A stretch of 64,000 nt of DNA, from contig NZ_AP014690.1 in NCBI RefSeq assembly GCF_001547995.1, forward strand, positions 2,601,001 through 2,665,000. Reading direction: 5' to 3'. Below, in pieces: positions 8,544 through 16,970 of the stretch (the first letter of the stretch is position 1; each line of letters starts with the position of its first letter). A program made the translations under genes and the position numbers. Origin of the DNA: Asaia bogorensis NBRC 16594. Lineage in GTDB: Bacteria; Pseudomonadota; Alphaproteobacteria; Acetobacterales; Acetobacteraceae. Under the pieces are notes generated by a model. That model was not told the DNA's origin. It ran no database searches and worked only from the letters and a program-made list of their open reading frames with translations.

Positions 8544-10865
8544 ATGAGCTCAGACATGGACGAAATCCTGGAGATTTTCTTTCAGGAATGCGAAGAGCAG
8601 CTGCAGGAGCTGGAAACAGGGTTGTCTGCGCTCGATGCAGATCGTGCGGAGGCGGATACAGTCAATGCGGTGTTCCGTGCCGTGCACTCCATCAAAGGCG
8701 GTGCCGCTTCGTTCGGCCTTCAGAATCTGGTCCGCTTCGCTCATGTGTATGAGAACTCGCTTGACGGTGTGAGGTCGGACCGGATCGCCCCCACACGCGA
8801 CGTCATTGCCGTATTCCTCAAAAGCATGGATGTTCTGAGCGACCTCGTCGTCGAGGCCCGCGGAGGCGTGGCAGTCGATGCCGTTCGCATTGACGAGAAC
8901 CTGGGCGAACTCCAGCGTGTCAATGCCTCCGGGGCCGGCCATACCGAGGCGAGCCAGGCCACAGATGCAGGGGCCGTCGAGGACAGCTTCTGCCCCGTCC
9001 CTATGGAATTCGAGCCTGTCGCCTTCAGCTTCGACGACGATTTCAGCGTTGAGGCTGTAGAAAGTGAAATACCGGCCAGATGGTGCGTTTCTTTCCGCCC
9101 CCATGATGAGATGTATCACTGCGGTGACGATGCGCGGAATATCCTGACCGCGCTATCGAATCTTGCGAAAAGCAAGAGCGAAACGGCATTGATCACTTGC
9201 AAGACAGACTCTTTACCTGATCTCGATGCGATAGATGCTGAAAAATCCTATCTCAGTTGGGAGATCCTGTTGCCTCTTACGGTCGAAGAGGCAGCAATAC
9301 GCGATGTTTTCGATTGGGTCGTTGACAGCTGCACATTTACGATCAGTCAGGACGACAAAAATTCTATCCCGACGGAGGCGCCCAAGGCGTACCCGGAGGC
9401 TGATATAACTCCTGATTCGGATGAGGGTGCGATTGTCAGCGTTGAGGAGCAGCCCGCTCAGCCCTCAGGCGCCGATCTCGCAATCATCCCGCAAGTACAT
9501 GCGGATGATGAGCAGGCACCCCAGTTACCGGCGGTCGACATCCGTCCTCCAGCAGAGAAAATTCTTGAAGCTCTTGCATCGACTGCGCAAACGCTGAGGG
9601 AAGAAGAGCCTTCCACCGCTGCGGTGAGTGGGACACGCAAGACCGAGACAGCATCCATCCGTGTCGATCTTTCGCGCGTGGACGATCTTATGGATCTCGT
9701 AGGTGAACTGGTCATCGCCCAAGCTGCGGTGCAATCACTTTGCCAGAAGAGCGCCGTATCCGGCCATCATGAGCTGATACAGAGCATTGAAGGCATGCAA
9801 ACCCTTACCAGGGACATACAGGATGCCGTGATGTCTGTGCGCGCCCAGCCGGTGCGGAGCGTCTTCCAGCGGATGCAACGCGTCGTGCGCGAGGCTAGCG
9901 CCATGACGCGCAAGGCTGTCAATCTCGAGCTGGAGGGAGAGGACACCGAAGTTGATCGCACCCTGATCGAAAAGCTGGCGGCACCGCTCACGCATATGCT
10001 GCGAAACGCCGTCGATCACGGCATAGAGTCTATCGAAGATCGCTTGGCCGCGGGCAAACCATCCGAGGGAAATATCACACTCTCCGCCGAGCACCGCTCG
10101 GGACGCATTCTGATCACGATCAAGGATGACGGCGCGGGCGTCAATCGCCAGCGTGTATTCGAGACGGCGGTGAAGCGGGGGATCATCCCACACGACGCAA
10201 CCCTGAGCGAAGACGAGATCAACAACCTTATCTTTACCCCAGGCTTCTCAACGGCCTCAGAAGTCTCGGATCTCTCGGGTCGAGGGGTTGGAATGGACGT
10301 GGTCAAGCAGGCTATCATGAGCCTTGGTGGCCGCGTAGTGATCAGCAGTGTGCCAGGCAAAGGGACAACCTTCAGTCTCAGCCTTCCCCTCACCCTTGCC
10401 ATTCTCGACGGTATGCTTATCAACGCCGCCGAAACAACAATGGTCATCCCGATTTCAGCCGTCTCTGAAGCTATCATCGTTAGTGAAGGCGATGTTTACG
10501 CATTGCCAGATGGTACAAGTATCATCTCGAAGCGCGGTGAATGTATCCCGCTTTTGCCACTCGCAGCGACTCTCGGTCTTGCCGCGCCGAGCAAGCAGGA
10601 GACGCTCGAAGGCGCTGTCGTGCTTGTGGTCGAAAATGAGTCGGGCAGCCGCGCAGCACTCATTGTTGATGAAATCTGCGGTCAGACGCAGGTCGTCATC
10701 AAGAGCATGGAAAAGAACTATCGCCATATTTTCGGTGTGTCGGCCGCAACAATTCTCGGGGATGGAAGCGTTGCGCTCATTCTGGACGTTTCGGCCCTCA
10801 TCGCAGCAGCACTCAGCCAGACAGACAACAAATCGATGCTCGGATTGTCCGAGCTGGTAGCCTAG
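8544..10865 (+). CDS. cheA: Chemotaxis histidine kinase CheA
   Basis: CheA autophosphorylates in receptor arrays and phosphorylates CheY and CheB. The P1 Hpt domain carries H48 in AVHSIKGGAASFG. A long variable stretch (about residues 130-270) includes a beta-rich segment in the P2 position. Dimerisation helices begin near residue 375 (SIRVDLSRVDDLMDLVGEL). The ATPase domain has the N box (LRNAVDHGIE), G1 (DDGAG) and G2 (GRGVGMDVVK); a CheW-like regulatory domain ends the chain. At 773 residues it is somewhat longer than enteric CheA because of the linker. cheW follows. Confidence 0.96.
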   Translation: MSSDMDEILEIFFQECEEQLQELETGLSALDADRAEADTVNAVFRAVHSIKGGAASFGLQNLVRFAHVYENSLDGVRSDRIAPTRDVIAVFLKSMDVLSDLVVEARGGVAVDAVRIDENLGELQRVNASGAGHTEASQATDAGAVEDSFCPVPMEFEPVAFSFDDDFSVEAVESEIPARWCVSFRPHDEMYHCGDDARNILTALSNLAKSKSETALITCKTDSLPDLDAIDAEKSYLSWEILLPLTVEEAAIRDVFDWVVDSCTFTISQDDKNSIPTEAPKAYPEADITPDSDEGAIVSVEEQPAQPSGADLAIIPQVHADDEQAPQLPAVDIRPPAEKILEALASTAQTLREEEPSTAAVSGTRKTETASIRVDLSRVDDLMDLVGELVIAQAAVQSLCQKSAVSGHHELIQSIEGMQTLTRDIQDAVMSVRAQPVRSVFQRMQRVVREASAMTRKAVNLELEGEDTEVDRTLIEKLAAPLTHMLRNAVDHGIESIEDRLAAGKPSEGNITLSAEHRSGRILITIKDDGAGVNRQRVFETAVKRGIIPHDATLSEDEINNLIFTPGFSTASEVSDLSGRGVGMDVVKQAIMSLGGRVVISSVPGKGTTFSLSLPLTLAILDGMLINAAETTMVIPISAVSEAIIVSEGDVYALPDGTSIISKRGECIPLLPLAATLGLAAPSKQETLEGAVVLVVENESGSRAALIVDEICGQTQVVIKSMEKNYRHIFGVSAATILGDGSVALILDVSALIAAALSQTDNKSMLGLSELVA

Positions 10866-10904
10866 ATCTTCACAAACATGCTCAGTATCAATCAGGAACC
10901 TCCG

Positions 10905-11375
10905 ATGACCGAACAACTGACAACCATTGAAGGGCCCGGTGTCTCGTCGATCAAGATGATCGTTTTTGCAGTCGGTGCACAGGAATACTGCATACCCATC
11001 CTTAGCGTACGCGAAATCAGAGGTTTCGAAAAAACCACAACCCTGCCCTTTGCCCCCGCTTACGTATGCGGTGCGATCAACTTGCGCGGCATTATCCTGA
11101 CCGTTATCGATCTCGCAGCCTACCTAAACATTGCTCCGGAACTGGAGAATGCCCGGCGTGTCGTTGTCATTGTCGAATCAAGAGGCGGTGTGGTTTATGG
11201 CCTTCTGGTGGACCGGGTTATCGATCTCGCCGATATCAAATCGACTGATATCCAGCCGACCTCCGATGAGGGGGGATGCTTGCACGGTCTGGTGCTGGTC
11301 GATAACCGGATGATTGGAATTCTGAAACTTGATACGGTCGTCAAACAGCTTGTTGGCGAATCCCCCAAAGAATGA
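10905..11375 (+). CDS. cheW: Chemotaxis coupling protein CheW
   Basis: CheW bridges receptors and CheA. The 156-residue product has the two SH3-like subdomains, seen as FAVGAQEYCIPILSVREI, then GAINLRGIILTVIDL and GLLVDRVIDL. I chose ATG 10905 because AGGA at 10894-10897 lies seven bases upstream; an in-frame ATG at 10878 lacks such a site. The stop overlaps the cheR start in an ATGA junction. Confidence 0.94.
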   Translation: MTEQLTTIEGPGVSSIKMIVFAVGAQEYCIPILSVREIRGFEKTTTLPFAPAYVCGAINLRGIILTVIDLAAYLNIAPELENARRVVVIVESRGGVVYGLLVDRVIDLADIKSTDIQPTSDEGGCLHGLVLVDNRMIGILKLDTVVKQLVGESPKE

Positions 11376-12211
11376 CCGCCTCCATCACCCTTACTGCCCC
11401 TGAATATACAGACACCGATTTTCGACGTCTGCAGGGAATTGCACAAGAGCAAGCTGGTATCTGCCTGCCAGACACCAAGAAGGCGCTCGTCTATGCACGT
11501 GTGTCGCGACGCGTGCGCGAAATGCAGATGGGCAGCTTCGAGGCGTATCTGCAGTTTGCCACCAGCCCCGCAGGCACGGTCGAACTCGAAAAGCTGATCT
11601 GCGCTCTTACAACGAACGTAACGGGCTTCTTTCGTGAGCGGAATCACTTCGATCATTTGCGCACCGAAGTCATGCCTTCCCTGATTCCCATGCTTCGTCA
11701 GGGAAAGAAGATACGTATGTGGTCAGCGGCCTGCTCGACAGGGCAGGAGCCGTGGAGCATCGCCATGACGACGCTCGGAAGCTTCCCGGAAATAGGGTCC
11801 TTTGATTTCCGCATTCTGGCGACAGACATCAACAGCGAAGTCGTGGCCCGTGCCGCCGAAGGCATTTACGCTCGCGACGAACTCGAGGGGATTCCGGAAC
11901 GGGAACGTTCTCTCTATCTTGAGGATCACGGCGGTTCGGCAAGCATGAGCGCCTCGTTGCGCGCCCTTCCAAGCTTCCGCGTCCTTAATCTGAATGCTGG
12001 ATGGCCTTTCCGCGGCAGCTTTTCAGTCATCTTCTGCCGCAACGTTGTCATCTATTTCGATGATACGACGCGCGAAGCATTGTGGGCTCGTCTTGCCGAA
12101 CGCCTCGAGCCGGGTGGCTTTCTTTATGTCGGTCATTCGGAACGCGTCGCCAATGCTGCACAGTGCGGATTGATCAATATTGCACCGACCATATACAAAA
12201 AGGAGGGCTAG
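11372..12211 (+). CDS. cheR: Chemoreceptor methyltransferase CheR
   Basis: CheR uses S-adenosylmethionine to methylate receptor glutamates during adaptation. The N-terminal helical domain covers about residues 1-85; the Rossmann domain has WSAACSTGQEPWSIA for cofactor binding and FCRNVVIYFD near residue 225. A beta-subdomain that binds receptor pentapeptides is expected, consistent with the GWEDF tail of the receptor at the head of the operon. Length (279 residues) is typical. It overlaps cheW by four bases and cheB begins three bases after it. Confidence 0.95.
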   Translation: MTASITLTAPEYTDTDFRRLQGIAQEQAGICLPDTKKALVYARVSRRVREMQMGSFEAYLQFATSPAGTVELEKLICALTTNVTGFFRERNHFDHLRTEVMPSLIPMLRQGKKIRMWSAACSTGQEPWSIAMTTLGSFPEIGSFDFRILATDINSEVVARAAEGIYARDELEGIPERERSLYLEDHGGSASMSASLRALPSFRVLNLNAGWPFRGSFSVIFCRNVVIYFDDTTREALWARLAERLEPGGFLYVGHSERVANAAQCGLINIAPTIYKKEG

Positions 12212-12216
12212 GTTTG
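12199..12216 (+). promoter_or_regulatory. Strong ribosome binding site and TTG start deciding the cheB start
   Basis: AAGGAGG at 12200-12206 is a near-perfect Shine-Dalgarno sequence, placed inside the last codons of cheR and followed after seven bases by TTG. The strong site probably compensates for the weak start codon. Confidence 0.75.
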
Positions 12217-13254
12217 TCCCCCCCGGTGAAAGTACTTGTAGTTGACGACTCCCGGACGGCGCGCGCGATGATACGCCATGCTTTTCAGGGGCATCCTGAT
12301 CTGCTGATCACAGGCGAAGCCTCCAATCCCCTCGAAGCCAAGGATATGATTATTAAGGACCAGCCTGATGTCATCACGCTTGATATCGAAATGCCGAATA
12401 TCAACGGATTACAGTTCCTGGACAAGATCATGCGGTTGCGACCGATCCCGGTCGTCATGGTCTCGAGCCTGACACAGCGGAATGCCGAACTGGCACTTAC
12501 TGCCTTGCAGATGGGTGCCTTCGACTGTTTTCCCAAGGCAATGTCATCCGCACCCGGAGTCAACGCCTATGCCGGCCTGCCAGGGATCGTCCGCCAGGCG
12601 GCAAAGTCCAAGCCGGAAACACGCGCCAAAGAGACGAAGCTGCCAGCATCGACACCTGAGCGCCTTGTCTGGTCTCAGGATTTTGCCGTTGTCGCCATAG
12701 GCTCATCGACCGGAGGCGTCGAGGCGCTTGAGGAGGTCTTGAGCGGGTTCCCTCCTGACAGCCCACCCATTGTCATATGTCAGCATATGCCAGCATTTTT
12801 CACAGCAAGTTTCGCTGCCCGTCTCGATAAGAAAATAGAGGCGCTATCGATACGCGAAGCGCAGGATCGCGAAGTCCTGCGAAGGGGCGATGTCCGAATT
12901 GCGCCCGGTGGCTCTCATCATGTGACGGTTACCCTCAACGCTCAAACCGTCACAACACGACTGCATACGGGTCCCGCCGTCAACGGACATACTCCATCTG
13001 TCGACGTGCTGTTCGACTCGGTTACGGAACAGGTGGGCAAGGCGGCGCTCGGCATCATTCTGACAGGTATGGGGCAGGATGGTGCAGAAGGGTTGCTAGC
13101 GATGCGCCGTTCAGGGGCATGGACAATTGCGCAGGACAAAGCGACCTCGGTGGTGTACGGAATGCCCCGCGTCGCTGCTGAAATCGGGGCAGCGGCGCAG
13201 ATCGTGCCGCTCAATCAGATCAGCCACGCCGCGATGACCGCTCGGGTACGTTAA
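12214..13254 (+). CDS. cheB: Protein-glutamate methylesterase/deamidase CheB (TTG start)
   Basis: CheB removes receptor methyl groups and deamidates glutamines. The receiver domain has phospho-acceptor D57; the C-terminal esterase has the catalytic serine region GSSTGG (S164/S165), H191 (CQHMP) and an aspartate near 289 (GMGQDGAEG). No ATG or GTG fits the receiver N-terminus. TTG at 12214 lies seven bases after AAGGAGG (12200-12206) and gives a normal 346-residue protein. The upstream open frame that continues to 12082 lies inside cheR and is not translated in my view. Confidence 0.93.
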   Translation: MSPPVKVLVVDDSRTARAMIRHAFQGHPDLLITGEASNPLEAKDMIIKDQPDVITLDIEMPNINGLQFLDKIMRLRPIPVVMVSSLTQRNAELALTALQMGAFDCFPKAMSSAPGVNAYAGLPGIVRQAAKSKPETRAKETKLPASTPERLVWSQDFAVVAIGSSTGGVEALEEVLSGFPPDSPPIVICQHMPAFFTASFAARLDKKIEALSIREAQDREVLRRGDVRIAPGGSHHVTVTLNAQTVTTRLHTGPAVNGHTPSVDVLFDSVTEQVGKAALGIILTGMGQDGAEGLLAMRRSGAWTIAQDKATSVVYGMPRVAAEIGAAAQIVPLNQISHAAMTARVR

Positions 13255-13333
13255 CACCATGATCCGCTTTATTCGCCAATTATCAAAACCTGTCACATTA
13301 CCTTCTCTCAGCGTGAAGCCCTAAGGACCCGAT

Positions 13334-13723
13334 ATGCCCGCAGCCTCTCAAATTCGAGCTCTGATTGTCGATGACCAGGCTTCTATCCGTCAGGTTCTAG
13401 CCAACAATCTTGCCCAGCTTGGTTTCACGCAAGTGGCCCAGCGCAAGGACGGCAAGGAGGCACTTGAGTATCTGGGGCAGAATCCTACCCACCTGGTGAT
13501 CTCAGATTTCAACATGCCTGTCATGGACGGCCTCGCATTGCTTCGCGCAGTGCGAGAAAATCCCAAGACACAGAAAACAGCTTTTGTCATTCTCACGAGC
13601 GAAGCGAGTCGTGATCTCGTACAAGAGGCAATCAAAGCGGGCGTGAACAATTTCCTCGCAAAGCCCTATACCGTCGCCAAGCTACGCGAAGTACTGGAGA
13701 AGGTCTTCGGACCTATCACCTGA
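13334..13723 (+). CDS. cheY: Chemotaxis response regulator CheY (second copy)
   Basis: This is a second single-domain receiver of 129 residues with D13/D14, phospho-acceptor D58 (VISDFNMPVMDG), T88 and K110 (KPY). The block after the acceptor (FNMPVMDGLALL, then LTSEASRDLVQEAIKAG) resembles motor-binding CheY proteins more than the first copy does; this is an impression only. An 80-base gap separates it from cheB. Its TGA overlaps the cheD ATG. Confidence 0.92.
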   Translation: MPAASQIRALIVDDQASIRQVLANNLAQLGFTQVAQRKDGKEALEYLGQNPTHLVISDFNMPVMDGLALLRAVRENPKTQKTAFVILTSEASRDLVQEAIKAGVNNFLAKPYTVAKLREVLEKVFGPIT

Positions 13724-14283
13724 TGCAACAGCAAATGCTTACCCAAACGGTCATTCAGGGTGATGTCGTTGTTGCCGGGGGGGCTGACACTCTGCTTACC
13801 ACCCTGCTGGGATCGTGCATCTCCGTATGCATGTACGATCCACTTGCCGGGATAGGTGGCATGAACCACTTTCTCCTTCCTACAGGAGAAGGATGCGACA
13901 ATAGCACAGCCCTTCGTTTTGGGGTGAATGCTATGGAAAAGCTGATAAACGGCATCCTGACTTCTGGCGGCAAGAGAGACCGCCTTTTGTGCAAGGCATT
14001 TGGAGGCGCCGCGATCGTGCCTTCCTTAGGCAAGATCGGTCAGGAAAACAGCCTCTTTGTGGTGGGATACCTCGCGAACGAGAGAATATCCTGCGTCGCG
14101 CAAAGTCTGGGTGGCACACGGGCGAGACGCATACGCTTTTGGCCAGCCACCGGGCGCGCGCAGCAAAATCTTGTCGAGGACGGCCGCGCAATCGGTGTTC
14201 AGGAGCAGGCCTATAACAAGAAAGAAGCCGCTTTCGAAAGAAAGTGGAAAACTGACGACAAGACCCATGTCGAGCTATTTTGA
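13723..14283 (+). CDS. cheD: Chemoreceptor glutamine deamidase CheD
   Basis: CheD deamidates specific receptor glutamines. The catalytic cysteine (C32 in LGSCISVC) and histidine (H49 in GGMNHFLLP) are present in their standard setting. The C-terminal 25 residues are charged and poorly conserved. At 186 residues the length is normal. It is coupled to cheY by an ATGA overlap. Confidence 0.93.
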   Translation: MQQQMLTQTVIQGDVVVAGGADTLLTTLLGSCISVCMYDPLAGIGGMNHFLLPTGEGCDNSTALRFGVNAMEKLINGILTSGGKRDRLLCKAFGGAAIVPSLGKIGQENSLFVVGYLANERISCVAQSLGGTRARRIRFWPATGRAQQNLVEDGRAIGVQEQAYNKKEAAFERKWKTDDKTHVELF

Positions 14284-14397
14284 AAGATCGCCGATCGTCC
14301 AGGTGCTGACGCGACACCCCCTCCAGTCGCAGCAAATGAGGTTCAGAGTTTTTACGCGCCTGCCAATCTACGGGAAATACCTCCCAGCTTAAGCTAT

Positions 14398-14760
14398 TTG
14401 GGATTCATGCAATCGATGAACACCGAGCCTCGCGAATTCATATCCAATATCGTTGCACAACTGGTTATCACACATGGCGATCTGCTGAGTGTGCAGGCAG
14501 CTATCGAGAGATCCGCGCTTAATATGAGTTTTCATGAAAGCGAGATCAGAAATTTGCAGAAGCTCGATCACGCGACTCAGTTTGTCGACGCAATCACTAT
14601 CATACTACGCAACTTCATGCACACTGCGTGCCGTGATGATGACACACAGCTGAATCTCGAAGATCTTCTCAAAGATGTCCAACTTGGAAGCGTGCAGGGT
14701 CTCTTTACAGGCAGGAATGCCCCTCCACCAGCCGCCGCCGGCGAAATAGATTTCTTCTGA
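14398..14760 (+). CDS. Small chemotaxis-operon protein with CheZ-type DxxxQ motif (possible CheY phosphatase)
   Basis: This 120-residue, mostly helical protein is not a standard named family member to my reading. A helix at residues 50-75 contains LDHATQ, i.e. D57-x-x-x-Q61, the arrangement of the CheZ phosphatase motif (D143-x-x-x-Q147 in E. coli). The chain ends GEIDFF after a proline/alanine linker, like the acidic-aromatic CheY-binding tail of CheZ; rhizobial CheT proteins sit in a comparable genomic place. ATG 14398 is the longest start; methionines at codons 4 and 7 are alternatives. It follows cheD by 114 bases. Function is inference. Confidence 0.6.
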   Translation: MGFMQSMNTEPREFISNIVAQLVITHGDLLSVQAAIERSALNMSFHESEIRNLQKLDHATQFVDAITIILRNFMHTACRDDDTQLNLEDLLKDVQLGSVQGLFTGRNAPPPAAAGEIDFF

Positions 14761-14799
14761 GAGTTATCTCTGGTCTGATCAGTGTGCTCGGGCTGTTGA

Positions 14800-15162
14800 T
14801 CAGCCCGTCACTCCTGTTAATCCGTCAAGCACATCCCGGGAAATATCAATAAGGGGAAATAGAGTCAGCTCCTCGTTCAGGATAGCCTGAATCCCGTATT
14901 TCTGAGCTTTGTCCGCAAGGTTTACAATCAACGCCCGTTCATCATCCGGTGTATGGCCGCTGTCAATAATATTCGCCTTCATGATAAGCGACCATAATTT
15001 CTGGTGTCGGTCGAGCGCTTTGGCGCGCAAGCTCGCGTCTGCCTCTGCATTTTGCAACTCTTCGATCATCATCGTGAAAGCGACCACCTCCGCTTCTCTA
15101 CCGGACAGGCTTGTCTCTGCGACTGCTTTATAGGCACGTAATCCAGGGTGCATGGCGTTCAT
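14800..15162 (-). CDS. flaF: Flagellar biosynthesis regulator FlaF
   Basis: FlaF is an alphaproteobacterial factor that works with FlbT in flagellin synthesis and secretion. The 120-residue helical product has the family pattern: AYKAVAETSLSGREAEVVAF near the start, ALDRHQKLWSLIM in the middle and LIVNLADKAQKYG towards the end. It faces the preceding gene tail to tail and precedes the flagellins. No FlbT gene is visible in this window. Confidence 0.82.
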   Translation of the reverse strand: MNAMHPGLRAYKAVAETSLSGREAEVVAFTMMIEELQNAEADASLRAKALDRHQKLWSLIMKANIIDSGHTPDDERALIVNLADKAQKYGIQAILNEELTLFPLIDISRDVLDGLTGVTG

Positions 15163-15243
15163 TTTTCAGCCCTTGCGGCAGGTCGGTGGTGATTAAATCT
15201 ACTATCTCAGTCGGGCTGAACATCAAGACCCTATGCGCACGAT

Positions 15244-16152
15244 CTACTCTTTCGGAACAGGTGGATGCTCTGAGCCTACACTTGGGAGCCATGAGAGTGT
15301 GCCCACACTACCCGCATGACCAGCCACGCTGTCAGGACCACTCCGGTTAAGGTGGAAATTACGTACACCAGCCAGATACTGCGACACCGTGTTGACCCGC
15401 TCGGGAAACATGTATCCCATGATCGCTGATATCTTCCGCGGGCTCATGCTGTTTGCAATCGACACGAGCACGTGGATATCCATGATGTTGAAAACCGCAG
15501 CGGCCTCTCTCGGCGGCATTTCCTCGTAGATCTTCACGAGACGCGAGGTCTCTGCGACCATCATCTCTTTATGCTGTGCCTGTTTTTCAGCAAGTTCGGC
15601 CATCGAATTATCAATGGCGCGCATCTTTTCCTCAAGAACGATACGCGCCGAGTCCAGAACGTGTTTCTGCTCCTCCAGCTTGCGACGTTCATCCTCTATG
15701 GATCCCTGGTGCGACAGCAGACGCTTTACCAGCTCAGCCTGGGCCTGATCTGTGGTCGGTGTATCTGTTACGTCCGTAGCACCACCCGACACACAGGATA
15801 TGCCGATACAGGATGCAGCAGGACCATCGTTCTTCAGGAAGGCTGCGTCGACCGGAATTGCATCGTCGTCAGCCCGGATCCCTTCCGATGTCACAGGGAT
15901 GGTCTTCCACCCTTCCGTGTTCGCCGAAGCCGCAGATACCGAAGGCTGCTCATTATGAGATTTGGGAGGTGGTGCCTGAAGCTTGGCAGTCAGATTTGCT
16001 GTATCGGTGTTTTCAGGCTGGGTGCCGCGGTCATCTTCACCCATACGACTGGCGAGCGCATGCACATTCATCGCAAGCGCTAGTGTCATAAAGATGGTCG
16101 ACACATGGAGTAGACGCCCAAGTGGAATTCGCGGCATGACCAAGAAACCCAA
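15244..16152 (-). CDS. motE: MotE-like flagellar protein with MgtE N-terminal-type domain
   Basis: In Sinorhizobium, MotE is a periplasmic chaperone for MotC. This 302-residue protein has an N-terminal hydrophobic segment (about residues 10-32), a low-complexity region to residue 140, a long coiled coil (about 145-205) and a C-terminal MgtE_N-like helical domain (LVKIYEEMPPREAAAVFNIM, then SPRKISAIMGYM). This architecture matches MotE/FlaE-type proteins. The last 35 residues are unstructured. It is read away from the flagellins and towards flaF, which lies 81 bases downstream. Confidence 0.75.
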   Translation of the reverse strand: MGFLVMPRIPLGRLLHVSTIFMTLALAMNVHALASRMGEDDRGTQPENTDTANLTAKLQAPPPKSHNEQPSVSAASANTEGWKTIPVTSEGIRADDDAIPVDAAFLKNDGPAASCIGISCVSGGATDVTDTPTTDQAQAELVKRLLSHQGSIEDERRKLEEQKHVLDSARIVLEEKMRAIDNSMAELAEKQAQHKEMMVAETSRLVKIYEEMPPREAAAVFNIMDIHVLVSIANSMSPRKISAIMGYMFPERVNTVSQYLAGVRNFHLNRSGPDSVAGHAGSVGTLSWLPSVGSEHPPVPKE

Positions 16153-16493
16153 AATTCAAATAGACAGATAAGAAAAAATAATCCGATATATACACTAACT
16201 ACTGAGCTACATTAGTTTATATATTTAAATTTAACCTGCGATGATACATTGCCCGCTAAAGGTCAAAATATCGATAACATTCGTATCACGTAATAGTTAT
16301 GCCTGCCCGATTTGGCAAGCACTTTCATCACGAAGAGTTGCCACACTCACCTTGCCCGTCTCTTACCTGGCAAAGCGAGGGTTGAGACTGGGCACCCGCG
16401 AGGAGGTCGCGCTCCAACAAGGATCGTGATACGAGACCCGCTGTATCGGCGCCTCGTGGTGGACGGCCCCACGCAACGACGGGCTCAAGACAG
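16153..16493. other. Spacer between motE and the flagellin cassette
   Basis: There is no supportable gene. The left 100 bases are AT-rich and presumably hold the motE promoter on the minus strand. The remainder has mixed composition with short open frames only. Confidence 0.45.
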
Positions 16494-16970
16494 CTAATCC
16501 CAGATCGGAGCCCTCACCGCACCACAAGTCTTGGTCGTCTCACGTGCTGCACATCCAGCCCCTTGAGCCAGCATTCTGACGGGAGCAGTCGAACCAAGCA
16601 TCAATTCTAGCTTCAGACCATGCAGTGTAACCATGATGATGGCCTCAATAGCGCGCCGAACCGGTCCCTTCGCGATGTGGTGGGAGCCGCCTTTCACAAG
16701 ATATGCCAATCGGCAGGAAACCCTATCACCTCAATACCGGTGATCGAGGCACCTTGCTGCACTATATTGAAATCGACAACGCGCTTCATCGAAGCCTGTC
16801 CGACAAACCACCAGTCACCTCTGTTTAGTGTAGCGTCTGTCATCCGATCCAACGTGATGGCTGTACGGGTATCATCTGGGTTCTTCCATTCTGGTAATCT
16901 TCTCTTATCCATTTCGGGTTTTATGATGCTTGCGTGGCCCGATATCTGGGCGAGCACCAGGAGAAATTCG
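16494..16970 (-). pseudogene. Frameshifted minus-strand coding remnant, faintly CsgG/HfaB-like
   Basis: Read on the minus strand, two consecutive frames look protein-like and join across a frameshift near 16705. The first contains GDWWFVGQASMKRVVDFNI and GASITGIEVIGFPADWHIL; the second contains HHIAKGPVRRAIEAIIMVTL. The order resembles the C-terminal part of CsgG-family secretion lipoproteins (a beta segment, then a helix with PVxxAIE), but this is pattern recognition only. It has no start of its own and lies in the 5' region of the first flagellin gene. It could equally be an unknown gene fragment. Confidence 0.25.

Noticed and set aside
12082-12213. A 44-codon N-terminal extension of cheB
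   Set aside because: It lies inside cheR, has no family similarity and no ribosome site; the TTG at 12214 has a strong one.
13931-14335. Long minus-strand open frame over cheD
   Set aside because: It overlaps a well-conserved cheD gene in antisense and resembles no protein family.
16620-16970. A 117-residue N-terminal extension of flagellin copy 1
   Set aside because: Flagellins begin directly with the conserved helix; copy 2 has a different, shorter extension, and AGGAGA precedes ATG 16971.
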